A DNA stretch of 64,000 nucleotides, from positions 32,172,371 to 32,236,370 of the forward strand of contig NC_068976.1 in assembly GCF_016808095.1 (NCBI RefSeq), written 5' to 3'. Under the pieces are notes generated by a model. The model did no database searches. It was not told where the DNA came from and was given only the letters and a program-made list of their open reading frames with translations. The DNA is from Vigna angularis. Taxonomy: Eukaryota; Streptophyta; Magnoliopsida; Fabales; Fabaceae. This document shows positions 45,173 through 57,554 of the stretch, in pieces; positions within the stretch are counted from its first letter, which is position 1; every line of letters starts with the position of its first letter. The translations under genes and the position numbers were made by a program.

Positions 45173-48117
45173 AAAGTGTGTTGTGAGATTTTTCAAAGAG
45201 AAAGTTTTTCAAAACTATGATTTACACTGTTACATAGTCGATTATATGCGAGTTGCATTCGACTAAGTCTGTTACTGTTTTGAAATTCTGTTAATGCTTG
45301 ATATAACTGCCTAACGATCATATTTTTAAATATGTTGAGCAAGCATTAAATGTCATTCGACAACATTAATTGTGAATTAAATTAATTACTTTGACTATTG
45401 CTAACTACTATAACAAAATTGTTATATTCGACTGTATTAGTAGCTTAGTCGATTAAAATGCGTCAGAGATGTGTTATATTATAAATTGATGTGAATTTGA
45501 TTTCTGTAAGAACTTTTGTGAATCTAACAGTTTTTGTGATATTTTTCAAAAAGTTCTATCTTGCAAAAAGAGGAAAAGAGCTCCAAGAATCAATAAGTGA
45601 TCGTGGTGATCATCTCCTTTCGATTTGTTGAAGAGCAAGTTTGTTGTTGCGATGGTAGTATGATTTTAAGAGTTTTAAATTTTACTAGTAATCGGGACAT
45701 CCCAAAAATCGGGATGTTACACTATGCATTAAGGATAAATGCATTTGGTGATGCCTCTGTAGATGATTCTGAGAGTGAGAAGAATAATGCAGATGAGAAG
45801 GTTGTGGAGTCATCTGAAACAGAATAAGGGTCTTGTGATTACAACTTTTAGTTTGTTTTGATTATAGTTGTTTATTTTCTGTGTTGACTGTACTCTTGGG
45901 TTTTCTTTTGTAATAGATGGCTTTATATGCCATTTTTGTCTTGGCTTTATCTGATTGTGCTTTATGGTTGATTTTAATGAATTAAACATATTAAAATCGA
46001 TTATGTTATGCCTGTATGCGAATGAACTGTTGATTACTGTTACATTCATACATTTGCATACTTATATTATACATGTGTTAATTCATGTATCATATTGATT
46101 CTAAAATCCTTGATCTAGAAAGATCCTGAAAGGTTTTGCAAGAACATTGCTTACTGGATGGATAAAACTGGCAAATCAACTCACGGGGAAGCAATGAAGT
46201 CGATTATGACTGAGGGCAAATTGACTGTATGTCAACAGGGGTTAAAGATTCCAATATTTGGATATCTAATATCTTTAACTATTGACATATGTGCTATTAA
46301 CTGTTTACTTTCAATCTATCTCTTTGCTATAGTTGACTTGAAATGATTAAGAGATTATATTGCTTTTGATTAATGATATTGTATCATTGTTGCATTGATA
46401 TTTTTGTACTGTTTCTGATTTGATACAATTTTGACATATGTTGACATATGCTCTGATATATACTGTGAATAATCTATTGTGCATATGTGTTTTGAGATGA
46501 AAACATGCATATTGATAGGGGGAGCATTGCATATACATTGAGATGTTTCACATGCCTACATTTAAGGGGGAGAGTATATAATAAATCATGTGAATAGCTT
46601 TAATAGAGGGAGCATCATTATTTGTTTTTTGATGATTATCTATATATGAATACCATTGTGCTTACCTTTTTTGCTAATGCCCAAAGGGGGAGAATTATGT
46701 TGATTGGTAATTGATTGATAATTTGTATTGAGTTGTGCAACATGGTTGATTATTAATCATGGTTGTGCATCATCAAAAAGGGGGAGCACTGGCTTAGCTG
46801 AACCCACAATCTTAGTAATATCTCAGTTTTTGATGATGACAACGCATAATTAATAACACATTTGTATTATGTGTTACATGTTCTATGCTTACATGTTATA
46901 TGCGTATATGAGAACATGATTGTGTTGTTGATGTGTTGTTCATTGCATTTCACTGTATTATATATGTGATTTTATACATGAATGCATGACACATGTTTTT
47001 GGATGAGAAAAACCACAAGCACTAATGTTGAATTTTAATTGTGTGGCAAAACAACAGTTTTAAGTTGATTTCATTATGGGGTGAGTCAATTAAAACTTTT
47101 GTGTTTGCACAAACCTTTTTCAAAGTGTGTTGTGAGATTTTTCAAAGAGAAATTTTTTCAAAACTATGATTTACATTATTACATAGTCGATTATATGCGT
47201 GTTCCATTCGACTATGTCTATTATTGTTTTGAAATTCTGTTAATTCTTGATATAACTGTCTAACGATCATATTTTTAAATATGTTGACCAAGCATTAAAT
47301 GTCATTCGACTGCATTAATTGCGAATTCAATTAATTGTTTTGACTGCTGCTAACTGCTATAACAGAGTTGTTATATTCGACTACTTTAGTAGCTTAGTGG
47401 ATTAAAATGCGTCAGAGATGTGTTATACTATAAATTGACACAAATTTGATTTTTGTAAGAACTTTTGTGAATCTAACAGATTTTGTGATATTTTTCAAAA
47501 AGTTCTATCTTGCAGAAAGAGAAAAAAAGCTCCAAGAATCAAGAAGTGACTGTGGTGATCATCTCCTTGTGATTTCTTGAAGAGCAAGTTTGTTGTGTAT
47601 TCAAAGGGCTGATCAATTCTGCACATTTGGGTGTAGCTGTGAGATCAGAGTTTACAATCTTGTGAAGATTGGATTGAGGTTCCCTGTTGTGACTACAAGA
47701 AGAAGAGCGTGCGGCGTTCTTGACTTTGAGGTGTCTCAAAGGGTGTAGACAGTAGGAGAGTGAATTCTTGTCGTTGGTCTAGTTCTTGTACTACTTATAT
47801 TTGATTAGAGGGTTAGAGAGGTGTTTTATATTTTTGACGTGAGGTCTCTACAAAAGCCTTGTTGTAAAAACCTTGATCATTATAGTGCATTTGCTTCCAA
47901 CTTTTGGAAGGACACTGGATGTAGGCATGTTGGCCGAACCAGTATAAAAAGCAGTGTTTGAATTTTTTGATTCCTACTCTTTTACTTTTAATCGACTTTA
48001 CTTTGTACTTATTCAATTAAGTTTCCGCTGCATTAGAAAGTCTTTTACCTTGCGTTTCAAGAAAGCTTTAAAGGCATCACCTTTTGCGAAAAAGATTTTA
48101 AAAGTAACATACTTTCT
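45173..48117 (+). mobile_element. Plus-strand SIRE-like element fragment
   Basis: 45173-45645 and 47117 to about 47600 are copies of the same LTR segment (TGTGTTGTGAGATTTTTCAA onwards). 45722-46786 is the 3' internal region, starting with the last 37 residues of the plant transposon protein ORF (45718-45827) and ending in a purine tract AAAAAGGGGGAGC (about 46776). About 46787-48110 is the 3' LTR, lacking its last about 100 bases. It is in inverted orientation to the relative at 27620-41100. Copia II sequence resumes at about 48118. Confidence 0.75.
45646..45721 (+). repeat. 76-bp remnant of a Tekay-like LTR end
   Basis: The segment ends ATCGGGATGTTACA, the usual terminus of Tekay-like LTRs (compare GGGATATTACA at 14526). 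It separates two pieces of SIRE-like sequence that are not adjacent in the intact element, so it marks a further insertion followed by deletion. Confidence 0.5.
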
Positions 48118-48123
48118 ATAATG

Positions 48124-49393
48124 GAGACGAAAAATGCTGAGTTTTTTGAGCATGTGTTTCCCTTAAATGTTAGTGAGATGTCTCAACCTGTTGATGATAA
48201 TAATAATAGTGATACCATGAATGAGGATTTGAGAAGAAGTAAAAGACAGAGAAAGGAAACTTCCTTTGGAGATGACTTTTATACTTATCTTGTTGATAAT
48301 GATCCAATAAGCTTTATAGAAGCTACTAGTGCTCCTAATGCAAAACAATGGGATAAGGCCATTAGGATTGAAATTAAATCAATTCAGAAAAACAAGACTT
48401 GGACTTTAGTAGATTTGCCTAAAGGAGCAAAACTCATTGGTTGTAAGTGGATCTTTAACAAAAAATATCACCCTAATGGATCCATAGAGAAATATAAAGC
48501 AAGATTAGTAGAAAAAGGCTTTACTCAAAAACCCAACATAGATTACTTTGATACTTTTGCTCCAATGACTAGGATTTCCTCTATTCGAGTGTTGTTAGCT
48601 CTAGCAACTATCCATAAACTAGTGATACATCAGATGGATATTAAATCAGCCTTTTTGAATGGTGATTTAAAGGAGGAAATTTATATGACTCAACCTGAAG
48701 GGTGTGTTGTACCTGGTCAAGAGGATAAAGTATGTACACTCTTAAAATCCTTGTATGGCTTGAAACAAGCACCAAAACAATGACATGAAAAACTTTATAA
48801 TGTGTTGCTTTGTGATGGATTTTCACCTAATGATGTTGATAAATGTGTGTACTCTAAATCTGAAAAATGGTGATTGTGTCATTATATGCTTATATGTGGA
48901 TGACATGTTAATATTTGATACATGCAATGAAATTGTCGCTAGAACTAAATTGTTTCTATGATCAAAATTTGAAATGAAATACATGGGTGAAGCCAATGTG
49001 ATTTTAGGTATTAGAATCATAAGGAAGGGAGATAGTATATTACTATCTCAAGAACAATACATTGAGAAACTTCTTAAGAAGTTTGGGTTTTATGACCTGA
49101 AACCAGTGAGTACCCCTTATGATGCTAGTTCTAAGTTAATGAAAAATAAAGGAGAATCATTATCTCAGCCTCAGTATGCCCAAATAATTGGGAGCTTACT
49201 ATACTTGATGAGCTTTTCTAGACTTGATATTGCTTATGCAATAGGTAGACTAAGTAGGTACACTCAATGTCCAAATCAGGAACATTGGAATGCACTTGCT
49301 AGGCTCATGAGATACTTAAGAGGTTCAATGGATTATGCCATTAAATACAGTGGATTTCACGTTGTATTAGAAGAGTACAGTGATGTCAACTGA
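48124..49393 (+). pseudogene. Copia II reverse transcriptase
   Basis: Resumes after the inserted block with AEFFEHVFPLN, then KQWDKAIRIEIKSIQKNKTW, GCKWIFNKKY, DYFDTFAPMTRISSIRVLLA, MDIKSAFLNGDLKEEIYM, TLLKSLYGLKQAPKQ and a TGA at 48781. After frame breaks near 48868-48960 it continues MKYMGEANVILGIRI and SQEQYIEKLLKKFG to YSGFHVV. The YVDD region (about 48895-48905) is damaged. Motifs are complete enough to class it as Copia RT; activity is lost. Confidence 0.85.
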
Positions 49394-49873
49394 ATCTCTG
49401 ATTTAGATGAGACAAAATCCACTAGTGGTTATGTATTCACACTTAGGGGTGGTGCGATTACATGGAGATCAGTCAGGCAAACAATTATTGCAAGATCAAC
49501 AATGGAATCTGAGTTTGTTACTCTTGAGATGGCTGGTAATGAGGCTGAGTGGTTGAAAAACTTCTTAGCGAACATTCCACTAGGAATGAAACCAACCCCA
49601 TCGGTATCAATACATTGTGATTCCAAATAAGCAATAGTTATAGCTAAAAACAAGAATTACAATGAAAAGAATAGACATATTCAATTGAGACACAATTTGG
49701 TGAAGCAACTGCTAAAGAGTGGAACTATTTCCATTGATTATGTGAAGTCAAAACGGAATCTAGCAGATCCTCTAACAAAACCCATGGGAAGACAAATGAT
49801 ATTAGAAACATCGAGGGGAATGAGACTTAAGCCACTTGCAAACAAACAAGTGATGATAACCCAACCTTTGTGA
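49394..49873 (+). pseudogene. Copia II RNase H remnant
   Basis: After a TGA at 49391-49393 the frame reads [39 protein letters not shown] and, after a TAA near 49627, HIQLRHNLVKQLLKSGTISI followed by VKSKRNLADPLTKP. This is the normal end of a Copia polyprotein. Confidence 0.8.
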
Positions 49874-50463
49874 TTGGAGATCCCATGAATAAGGTTCATA
49901 TGTGTAAAAACAAGTCACTTGTTAGTTCTGATAGCACTAAATTGATTTTAATCAATTATGTTCATTCCTATTGTGTGCGTGAAAGTGCTAGAGACTGCAT
50001 TATGGAAAGGCTAAACTTTGTCATTAAAATTCTATGTGGTGAAAGAATTTTAGTTTAAACAAAGTTTTTAATGATTTTCATATCCCTTATGGGTGATGTA
50101 TGATTTGCAGCATACACTTGATGAAATCACCTATATGAGTGTCGAGTGGGGCCGCTTGCATGAGATCTTGGCATGATCTCTAGAGCACTCATGAATACAG
50201 GGAACGCACATGGCTGAGTAAGCACAACACAGTGGTAACAGCAAGGATTGTGGGGTGTATTGTGATTGGTAAACCTCTAACACACGTCAAATGTCTTTGG
50301 TTCATATAGCTTGCTATACCAACTACAATGTATGTTAAGTATCTCAATCTAAGACTGGTTCATATAGCTTGCTATACCAGCTCTGATGCATTACATCCTA
50401 TGAGACCCATAATAAAAGTTTCTTATCTTTTCTTTCAACTCTCTTTTGCAATATGTGGGGGAT
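49874..50463 (+). other. 3' untranslated region of Copia II
   Basis: Non-coding. A repeated phrase GGTTCATATAGCTTGCTATACCA occurs twice, at about 50299 and 50357, with an internal palindromic AGCTTGCT core. No gene. Confidence 0.5.
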
Positions 50464-50980
50464 TGTTATAATATAGTAATATTATATTATTGCAAAAGTT
50501 AATGTTTGGTTTTAAAACATTAATTGTGAGGTTGAATTTCAGAACATTATAATGCAACGTTAGTGTTTTACTGAGCAACATTAATATTTTATTAACTGTC
50601 AACGTTAAAGTTTGAAGCAACGTACAAATTCTTTAAGTGCTACAACGTCAAATAATTTATTGTTTTTATTTTCTTTTATTAATTTTATGCTTCCCTAGCT
50701 CTATAAATAGAGAGTTGTTCCTCCTTTCCAAAACACGCGAAATTTAGTTTTCTCATTCTCCTCTCTTTTGAGTTTCATTCTTTAGCTCTTCTTCTTCTAA
50801 AACTATTATGGGTTATTTTATACTCTTTTTAGAGATTCTTGCTAGTTTTGAGATCCTCATAAATTTTGAGAAGTTCCTGTTATATCCTGGGGGACTTGCG
50901 CAATACACCGCGGATAAGTCTTTAAGGACAGTGACTCTACACGCCTCAAGAAATACTATTTTGTCAGCTTTTCTACAACA
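50464..50980 (+). repeat. 3' LTR of Copia II
   Basis: Partner of 25232-25745. It is preceded by the purine-rich ATGTGGGGGATTG at about 50453-50465, a likely polypurine tract. Confidence 0.85.
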
Positions 50981-50985
50981 CCTTA

Positions 50986-52002
50986 GACTTTCAATTAAGA
51001 TTTGATATTTGCTTGCATCAACTCGGTCCCCTGCTCCATTTTTGGACAACTTCGTGTCGGGGTCCATAGGACTAGAAATCGGATTGCACTTCATCATCTT
51101 CGCCTTCTTTAATATATCTACAGCATACCTCTTTTTTGACACTAAGATACTTGTCATGCTTTTGTTCACCTTCAAACCCAGAAAGTATTTCATGATACAC
51201 AGATCGACATCTCAAACTACCTGTTCATCACTTCCTTACTCTTCAACTAACTCGACTTTACTTCCCATAAAGATCAGGTCATCTACATATAAAGCAACAA
51301 ATAACATACCTCCTTTGTACTTCTTCAAGTATAAGTATGTTCATACGGACACTGCTCATAATCATTCTTCTTGAAGTAGGTGTTAATCCTCTCATTACAG
51401 GCTTGAAGAGCCTCTTTCAAACTATACAATGCCTTCTTCAACTTCAACATGGTCATCACCTTACCTTTTCTCATGTAACCGAGAGGTTGCTCCACGTAGA
51501 TCTCTTCTCTCAAAACTCCATTAAGAAATGCACACTTCTCATTCATCTGATGTATCTTTCATCCATGATGTGCTGCTAAAGAGAATAGCAGCCGGATTAT
51601 CTCCATCCTTGTTACGAGAGAAAAAAATTCATCATAGTCAATGCCTTTCTACTATTTGTAGCCTTTCACCACACGTTGGGCTTTGTAACGTTCCACCTCT
51701 TCATCTGCATTGATTTTCCTCTTGTATACCCACTTCACACCAATTAGTCCAGATCCTATGGGTAGATCTATCAGCTCCCACGTTTCATTCTTTTCATTTG
51801 AACTGATCTCCTTATCCATTACTCTCTTCCATCTATCATCAAGCACGACCTCTTCAAAAAAAACTTTGACATCTTTTGCACATGGCAACAGACATACTAC
51901 ATATACCTCATTAGTAGAGTTATAAATGTCCTCTAAAGTCTGATTTCTAGGTTGCACAAATTCATCTTCTTCATCAGAATACTTGTTGATCCTCTCAGCC
52001 AT
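50986..52002 (-). pseudogene. Copia I reverse transcriptase remnant
   Basis: Minus-strand pieces in several frames give WKRVMDKEISSNEKNETWEL, GVKWVYKRKINADEEVERYK, FLNGVLREEIYVEQPLGY, then MKYFLGLKV and a piece ending KYQILIESLR. These are standard Copia reverse transcriptase motifs. The YVDD box region (about 51260-51300) lies in a damaged stretch. The frame breaks at the Copia II insertion. Confidence 0.8.
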
Positions 52003-52559
52003 GGTTTTCGAGCTCCTTCTAGTAGTCTCCGAGCTCTAGTTAGTTATGTCTGAGCTCTTTCCCTAGATTTTGAGCTCACAAAAGACAATTCCTTCAAGTT
52101 ATCCCAATTCCATTCACTCTCCTCGTCTACCTAGATATCCTAGCTTACCAGAACCTTGCCTATAACTGGGTTATACAGTTTATAGGCTTTTTCCTTTTCA
52201 TCATATCCAATCAAAACATATCTCCTATCATCAAGTTTTATTCTGAGTTGAGCTGAAACATGTCCATAAGCCATGCTGCCAAAGATTTTGAAATGGCTTA
52301 CACTCGGGTTTTTTTCACTACATGCTTCTTATGGTGTCACACCATCCAATTTGGAATGTAGGCACTTGTTCTGCACATATACTGCACACTGTATTGCCTT
52401 CCCCAGAATTTCTCTAGAATATTCTTTCTATTAAGCATGGTTTTAACCATATCACGATGGTTCGATTCTTCCTTTCAGCCACACCATTTTGTTATGGTGA
52501 ATGTGACGCTGTTAGAAACAACCTTATACATTGTTTTTCACATAACTTCATAAATTTGG

Positions 52560-52913
52560 CTAATGTGAATTCACCTTCCCCTTCAGACTACACTGCCAAT
52601 TAGCTGCTAGTCGGTCTCTTTCTCCACCAACAACCTCCAGTAAGAAATACACCCTAGCCTTTTGAGAAAAATCAATTATGAGCGAAATAAAGTATTTCTT
52701 ACCACTGAATGAACTAGGATAGATTGGTCCATAAAGGTTGATGTGTATCAGGCCAAGTTGTTCTTCTGCCTTGAACACAAACGATTTCAAAATCTTAGTC
52801 CTCAAATGCTTTCTGAGTACATACTCTTCAAAAAACTTCTTCTCAAACTTTACGCTTGGTAATCTGAGTACCACATCCTTCTTTGACAGCTTGACTAGGC
52901 CTCTAAAGTTCAA
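52560..52913 (-). pseudogene. Copia I integrase remnant
   Basis: On the minus strand, FVFKAEEQLGLIHINLYGPI and KKYFISLIIDFSQKARVYFL correspond to the start of the integrase core of Tork-like Copia elements. The region from 52002 to 52560 holds further damaged integrase C-terminal sequence. Confidence 0.7.
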
Positions 52914-53525
52914 GTATCCAAACCGGAAATGTCATACCATGGCTTTGTCCTTCACATCCAGCTTCAAGCACTTCCTCTGCAGAATGTCAACTTCAATTTA
53001 AAGATTTAGTTTTTCTTCATCTTTACTCACGCTACTAGACGATTGGGCTTGTCCTTCAAGTACAGTACTCGATCCTTCATCAAATGAGTTGCCCTTCTCC
53101 ATCATCTAACCCGTGCTCAAAATATTACTCTTCAACTCGAGAACATAGAAGACATCCTTTATCTCTCCAATCCATCCATCCTTCTACATGTGTGAGATTG
53201 TTCCACGCCCTTTTACAACACAACCTTGGAATCATCTCCAAATGGCAAGAATCCAACCTCCACCTTGGCGAGTTCATTGAAGAAGCTCTCATTTCCACAC
53301 ATATGATTGCTTGCTTCAGTCTCCAAATACCAGACCGAGTTGTTTAAGCAGCCCGGACTAAGCTCAACTTCTTATTTTACATTTGAGCCCAACTCGACTA
53401 CCACTGTCGCCACACAACTCAAGTTGAGCTCGACATTTGATCTTTAAATCCTCCTACAACCTAGATCCAGCTTGACACCTGATCTCTTCTTCTCCACATA
53501 AATCGAATGCAATTTGGCATCTAGT

Positions 53526-54525
53526 CTATAGCTCGGCCTTCGTGCTCAAGCTCAACAACTCGATATCTGAGCTCATCGTCATCATTAGAATCCCTATCCC
53601 TTGCTCATCTTCTTTTGTCAGAAGATTCTTCTCCTTTGTTAGAAGATTCTTCTCCTCTGTCTTCTCAATTTGGAAAAACTTCGCTATGTGACCAACCTTG
53701 CCATAATTGTAGCAACTTATCGATCTGTACTCGTTTGCATAGTAGTCGTGCTTGCCACACTTGAAGCATTTCACTACTGACTTAGACCGACCTCCTCGAT
53801 CCCTTCCTTGACCACAACCACGCCAATTTTGTAGCTCGGTCTGATCTGTGTCGGCTTCAACGTCACCTTGATCATGTCCACCTCGTCCTCTTCCTCTAGG
53901 ACCTCGACCTTGAGTGCTCCAAGTTCCCTTCAAGTCAAGCTATGCTTGTAGTCCTTGGTCAAGAGGTTCCTTCTTCTTCATTCTTCTTTGTTAGTGGGCT
54001 TCAAGTGACCTAGTAAGCTCTTCAATTGAGAGTCTAGACAAGTCCTTCAACTCTTCGATGGCGCACATGATGCTTTCGAAATCATTTGTCAATAATATTA
54101 AGATTTCCTCCATAATCCGACTGGCTCGCAATGGTTGTCCATTCTTGCCAAGTTGGTTGACCACCTTTTCTAGCCGAGTTATGTACTCGTTCAACCGTTC
54201 TTTGTCCTTCATCTTCAGGTTTCCAAACTCTCTTATGAGAGTCTGTAGTTGGACATGTCTGACACGATTGTCCCCTATGTATGCAATCTCCATAATCTCT
54301 TTTGCTTTTTTTGAAGATGGAACTTTTGTTATCTTCTCAAAGTTTGATTTGTAAACCGCTTTGTACAATAGGATACAAAGTGAATTTGTCTTTCACTCGC
54401 GTCTTTTTCAATGTAGAAATTTGGCTCCCGTCTGCTCTTTGTCGTCTACGGGTTCTTGGTACCCACCTTCCGCTACGTCTCATACGTCTTGGGATCCAAG
54501 AAGGCTCTTCATTTACAAACTCCAA
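53526..54525 (-). pseudogene. Copia I gag remnant with zinc knuckles
   Basis: Frames at 54368-53991 show a UBN2-type gag (LIREFGNLKMKDKERLNEYI, TRLEKVVNQLGKNG). 53933-53526 shows a G/R-rich stretch followed by CFKCGKHDYYANEY and CYNYGKVGHIAKF, two knuckles with altered residues. Frames do not join without shifts. Confidence 0.75.
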
Positions 54526-54680
54526 TTATCATAATTCGCTTTCTTTGATAATTGTGGTAGAGACATATTGTTCACGAGGTTTGTCATCTCACTCACTCAC
54601 TTTTTCCTCACAATGTTTCACTCTCTCTCTGTTTTTTGGCACCACTTGGCACTCAGAGCATAGAAGCTAGTATACAACTT

Positions 54681-54985
54681 TGATAAATAGAAATCGCACA
54701 CAAAAAAATTATATGACTATAATAATTCAATGTATGTTGAATTCACTAAATGTCGCAGGTTCTACAAATAGTCACGAAAAGTAATAGAACTTTACAAAAT
54801 AGAAATAAAAAAAAAAACGAAATGAAAACAGGCTAAGCTCTATAAACTAGCTAGGCACAAAAACTGACACAATAACCAATCAAAATAAAAGCATATTGTG
54901 ATAGTAACAACAATCATAATAAAAAATAAAATAAGACTTAAAACAAAATTACAAAACCACCTTCCTAAATTAAGTTTATCTAACA
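54681..54985 (-). repeat. 5' LTR of Copia I
   Basis: Starts TGATAAATAGAAATC and ends TCTAACA. It is the partner of 24276-24560. Confidence 0.8.
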
Positions 54986-55254
54986 ATCTTCAATGCAATT
55001 GTGATAACATTTCGTCAATAAAAAGATAATTTATATTATATCAGAGATTATCTTCTAATAATATAAATTGTCACCAATAACCTATGTATTAACTTTTCTT
55101 ATCAAACAAGAAACACTTCAATCCATTCTCACTATTAGTGTTGATATTTACTTTTTGTTCATTATCTTTTTGTTCACTTTGTGACTAGTACTAGAGCATC
55201 ATTTGCAGGTGGATTTAGATTTGATTTTGCAAAATTTTCTCTACTAGAACAACT

Positions 55255-55560
55255 CTCACACTCAAGTGATCCATATCTGGCTTAACTCTGTGTCTTGAGC
55301 ATATTTGGCTTGATCTCACGTCTTCAACATCTCTAGCTTAACATAATTGAGTATGTTTAGCTTGACCTTAGACCCAAAGCATCTAAGACTCAATTCCACA
55401 CATTTAGCAACTTCAAGTCTAGAGAAATTCTAGATTAGTTACACACATTGAATATCTCTAGCTCAAATTCATGCTTTGATTATCTTTGGTTTAGCTTCAA
55501 AACTTCAAGAAGTTTAGCTTGGCTTCATGCCTAGATATTTTTTGTCTCGTGCCTTGAGCA
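55255..55560. repeat. Degenerate tandem repeat, TGGCTTAG...CTTGAGCAT type
   Basis: About eight loosely related units contain variants of TTTGGCTTGATCTCACGTCTT and TTAGCTTGGCTTCATGCCT. The unit is roughly 35-40 bases and highly diverged. Confidence 0.55.
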
Positions 55561-55852
55561 AACTTTTTTATTGACAAACCACTATAGAATATCAACTCAA
55601 ATGGTAAACATTTTGTTTATCAGGTTCAAGCATCAAGTTTCACTAATAAAGACATTTAGTTAAACCATAAATTATGCACAATATAAATATCACATTATAC
55701 TATATTAATTTAAAAGGTGAACATTATGTTTACAACTTCTAGCATCAAACTTCATTAAATATAAGGGAATTAACTCAAATACACATTGTATCTATTTCTA
55801 GGTGAGACTAAGATAGTCAAGACTTGTATCATATTATACTAAGAGTTCTTGC

Positions 55853-55856
<4 letters not shown>

Positions 55857-55928
<72 letters not shown>
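55857..55928. repeat. (TA)n(TG)n microsatellite
   Basis: About 24 TA units followed by about 12 TG units. Confidence 0.95.
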
Positions 55929-56088
55929 ATGTAAGTGTGATTATAAGGTGTATTGTATGATGATTCGTTGAAAGATTATTCAGACTTTACTAAATTGGAT
56001 TTACGTAATAAAAAATATTGTGGTAACGATAATTAACTATCGTTTTTAACTTTTGGAAAGATAGTATGAAAAAAGATCATATATTATA

Positions 56089-57144
56089 GGCTTAATACCC
56101 CTGATGGTCCCTATTTTCGTTAGGTGTGTTCGATTTGGTCCTAGTTTTTTCTTTTTAATGTTGTTCTAAAGAATGTAATTTTTGATCAATTTAGTCCTTT
56201 TTGTAAACGACGTTTAAATCGTTAACGACAGACAGTCCAGGTGTGCACAAGACTAATGAGATGGCATTTAACTTCTGTCACGTCATCATCTTTTCCAACC
56301 TTCAACCCAAAATTAGGGTTCTGCATTTGGGGGAAACCTTCCTATGCCTACGCCGCGAGAAGAAGGAAAACGTTGTTCGCAATTTTGCTTCAATGGAGGA
56401 TGATTTCACAAATTGTGCGGCTCATGGTAGCATGAAGAAGACGAACCTAGTTGTGTAAGAAAGCACTCATGGTGGCCAGTGGAGGCAAGCAGCAACGCGA
56501 TTCTAGGTTTTTTGATTTGGGATTTTTCTGGATTTCGTTGTGGTTCTCTACAGGTTAGAGAAGATGATGGCCTTGAAGCTCTGCGCGACGGCGGTAAGGA
56601 TTTTCGCGCTGACGATGAAGCTCTCGAATTGGATGATTCATGGCTGATGCGCGAGAATGAAGATTCGAATGGAGTTCGAGATTAAGGTGGCTTGCAACAT
56701 TATTGACGGTGAAGACTTGGTGGGTCGTGATTTGGGGGAGATCGCGACTTTGATGGTAGTGGCCATGGAAGTTGCGCGTGATGGATGCCATGGTTCTCTA
56801 CAAGAGCGGCTTCATGGCGGCATGTTGACTTTGGACGATCTCTGCGGTGGCGGTGGCGTTAGGGTTCGGCGGCGGCGCTAGGGTTAGGTGACTAGAGAGA
56901 AAGTAGGGTTTCGGTTTCTGTTTGGGATGAAGTTTGAAAAAGATGGTGACGTGGCAGAAGTTAAATGCCATCTCATTAGTCTTGTGCACACCTGGACTGT
57001 CTACTGTTAACGATTTAAACGCCGTTGCAAAAAAGACTAAATTGAACAAAAATTACATTCTTTAGGACAACATTGAACAGAAAAAAAATTGAGACCAAAT
57101 CGAACACACCTAACTAAAATAGGGACTATCAGGGGTATTAAGCC
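56089..57144. mobile_element. Non-autonomous Mutator-like element with perfect 9-bp duplication
   Basis: Terminal inverted repeats of about 220 bp (56089-56312 and 56924-57144) start GGCTTAATACCCCTGATGG. The flanks are exact copies of TATATTATA (56080-56088 and 57145-57153), the 9-bp duplication typical of Mutator elements. The 610-bp centre is much more GC-rich than the surroundings and has short open frames on both strands but no protein I recognise. It may be captured gene sequence, as in Pack-MULEs. No transposase is present. Confidence 0.85.
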
Positions 57145-57153
57145 TATATTATA

Positions 57154-57554
57154 AATGATAATTTATTTTGTTATATGAGTATGACTTAAATTATGAAATT
57201 TAATAGAATTAGGACAAAAATGTAAAAGATTTTCAAAAATAAATAATGATATATCATTAGACAATTTGTTTTCATTTTAAATTTGTTAATTTAAACCCTT
57301 GGATGATCCTCGTATTTGTAGTGGAATCTGCAGTGAATACTCTTGTTAAAAACGTAATTGGGTCCTAAATTTTGAAAAATTGAATCAATTAAGCCATTTT
57401 TGTTAAGCGGTAGAAACGATGTTAAAATATGATTATAGATGCATAATAAATATGTTGAGGTGTATCATTTTATTATTTGAAAATAATTAAATTATGACAT
57501 GTAAATTAGTAAAATAAAACAGAAAATAGGAAGATTCTGGAACCCTAACACCCT
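57154..57554. other. AT-rich spacer
   Basis: No gene. A stretch near 57296-57420 (CTTGGATGATCCTCG, AATTGGGTCCTAAATTTTG) resembles the terminal repeat style of other Mutator-like elements, but I could not find its partner. Confidence 0.4.

Larger units (their letters stand above)
25232..50980 (+). mobile_element. Copia II: Ty1/copia element inserted into Copia I
   Basis: LTRs at 25232-25745 (514 bp) and 50464-50980 (517 bp) both start TGTTA and end CTACAACA. The flanks are CCTCA (25227-25231) and CCTTA (50981-50985), a 5-bp duplication with one change. Genes are on the plus strand: gag 25759-26562, protease and pre-integrase to about 27100, integrase to 27619, then after the inserted block RT and RNase H 48124-49873. 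About 100 codons between integrase and RT are missing at the block, so that insertion came with a deletion. Confidence 0.88.
24276..54985 (-). mobile_element. Copia I: outer Ty1/copia element of the 30-kb nest
   Basis: LTRs at 24276-24560 and 54681-54985 match over their length and are flanked by ATCTC (24271-24275) and ATCTT (54986-54990), a 5-bp duplication with one change. Genes run on the minus strand: gag (about 54525-53526), integrase (about 52913-52560), reverse transcriptase (52002-50986, continued after the insert) and RNase H (25226-24740). The reverse transcriptase is split by Copia II at a point where SLR at the right side joins YLTNTRPN at the left. Many stops make it inactive. 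Without later insertions it would be about 5 kb, normal for Copia. Confidence 0.85.
54986..56079. other. Spacer right of the Copia nest
   Basis: This is the continuation of the host sequence broken at 24275. There is no gene. It includes the two repeats listed separately (55255-55560 and 55857-55928). Confidence 0.6.
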
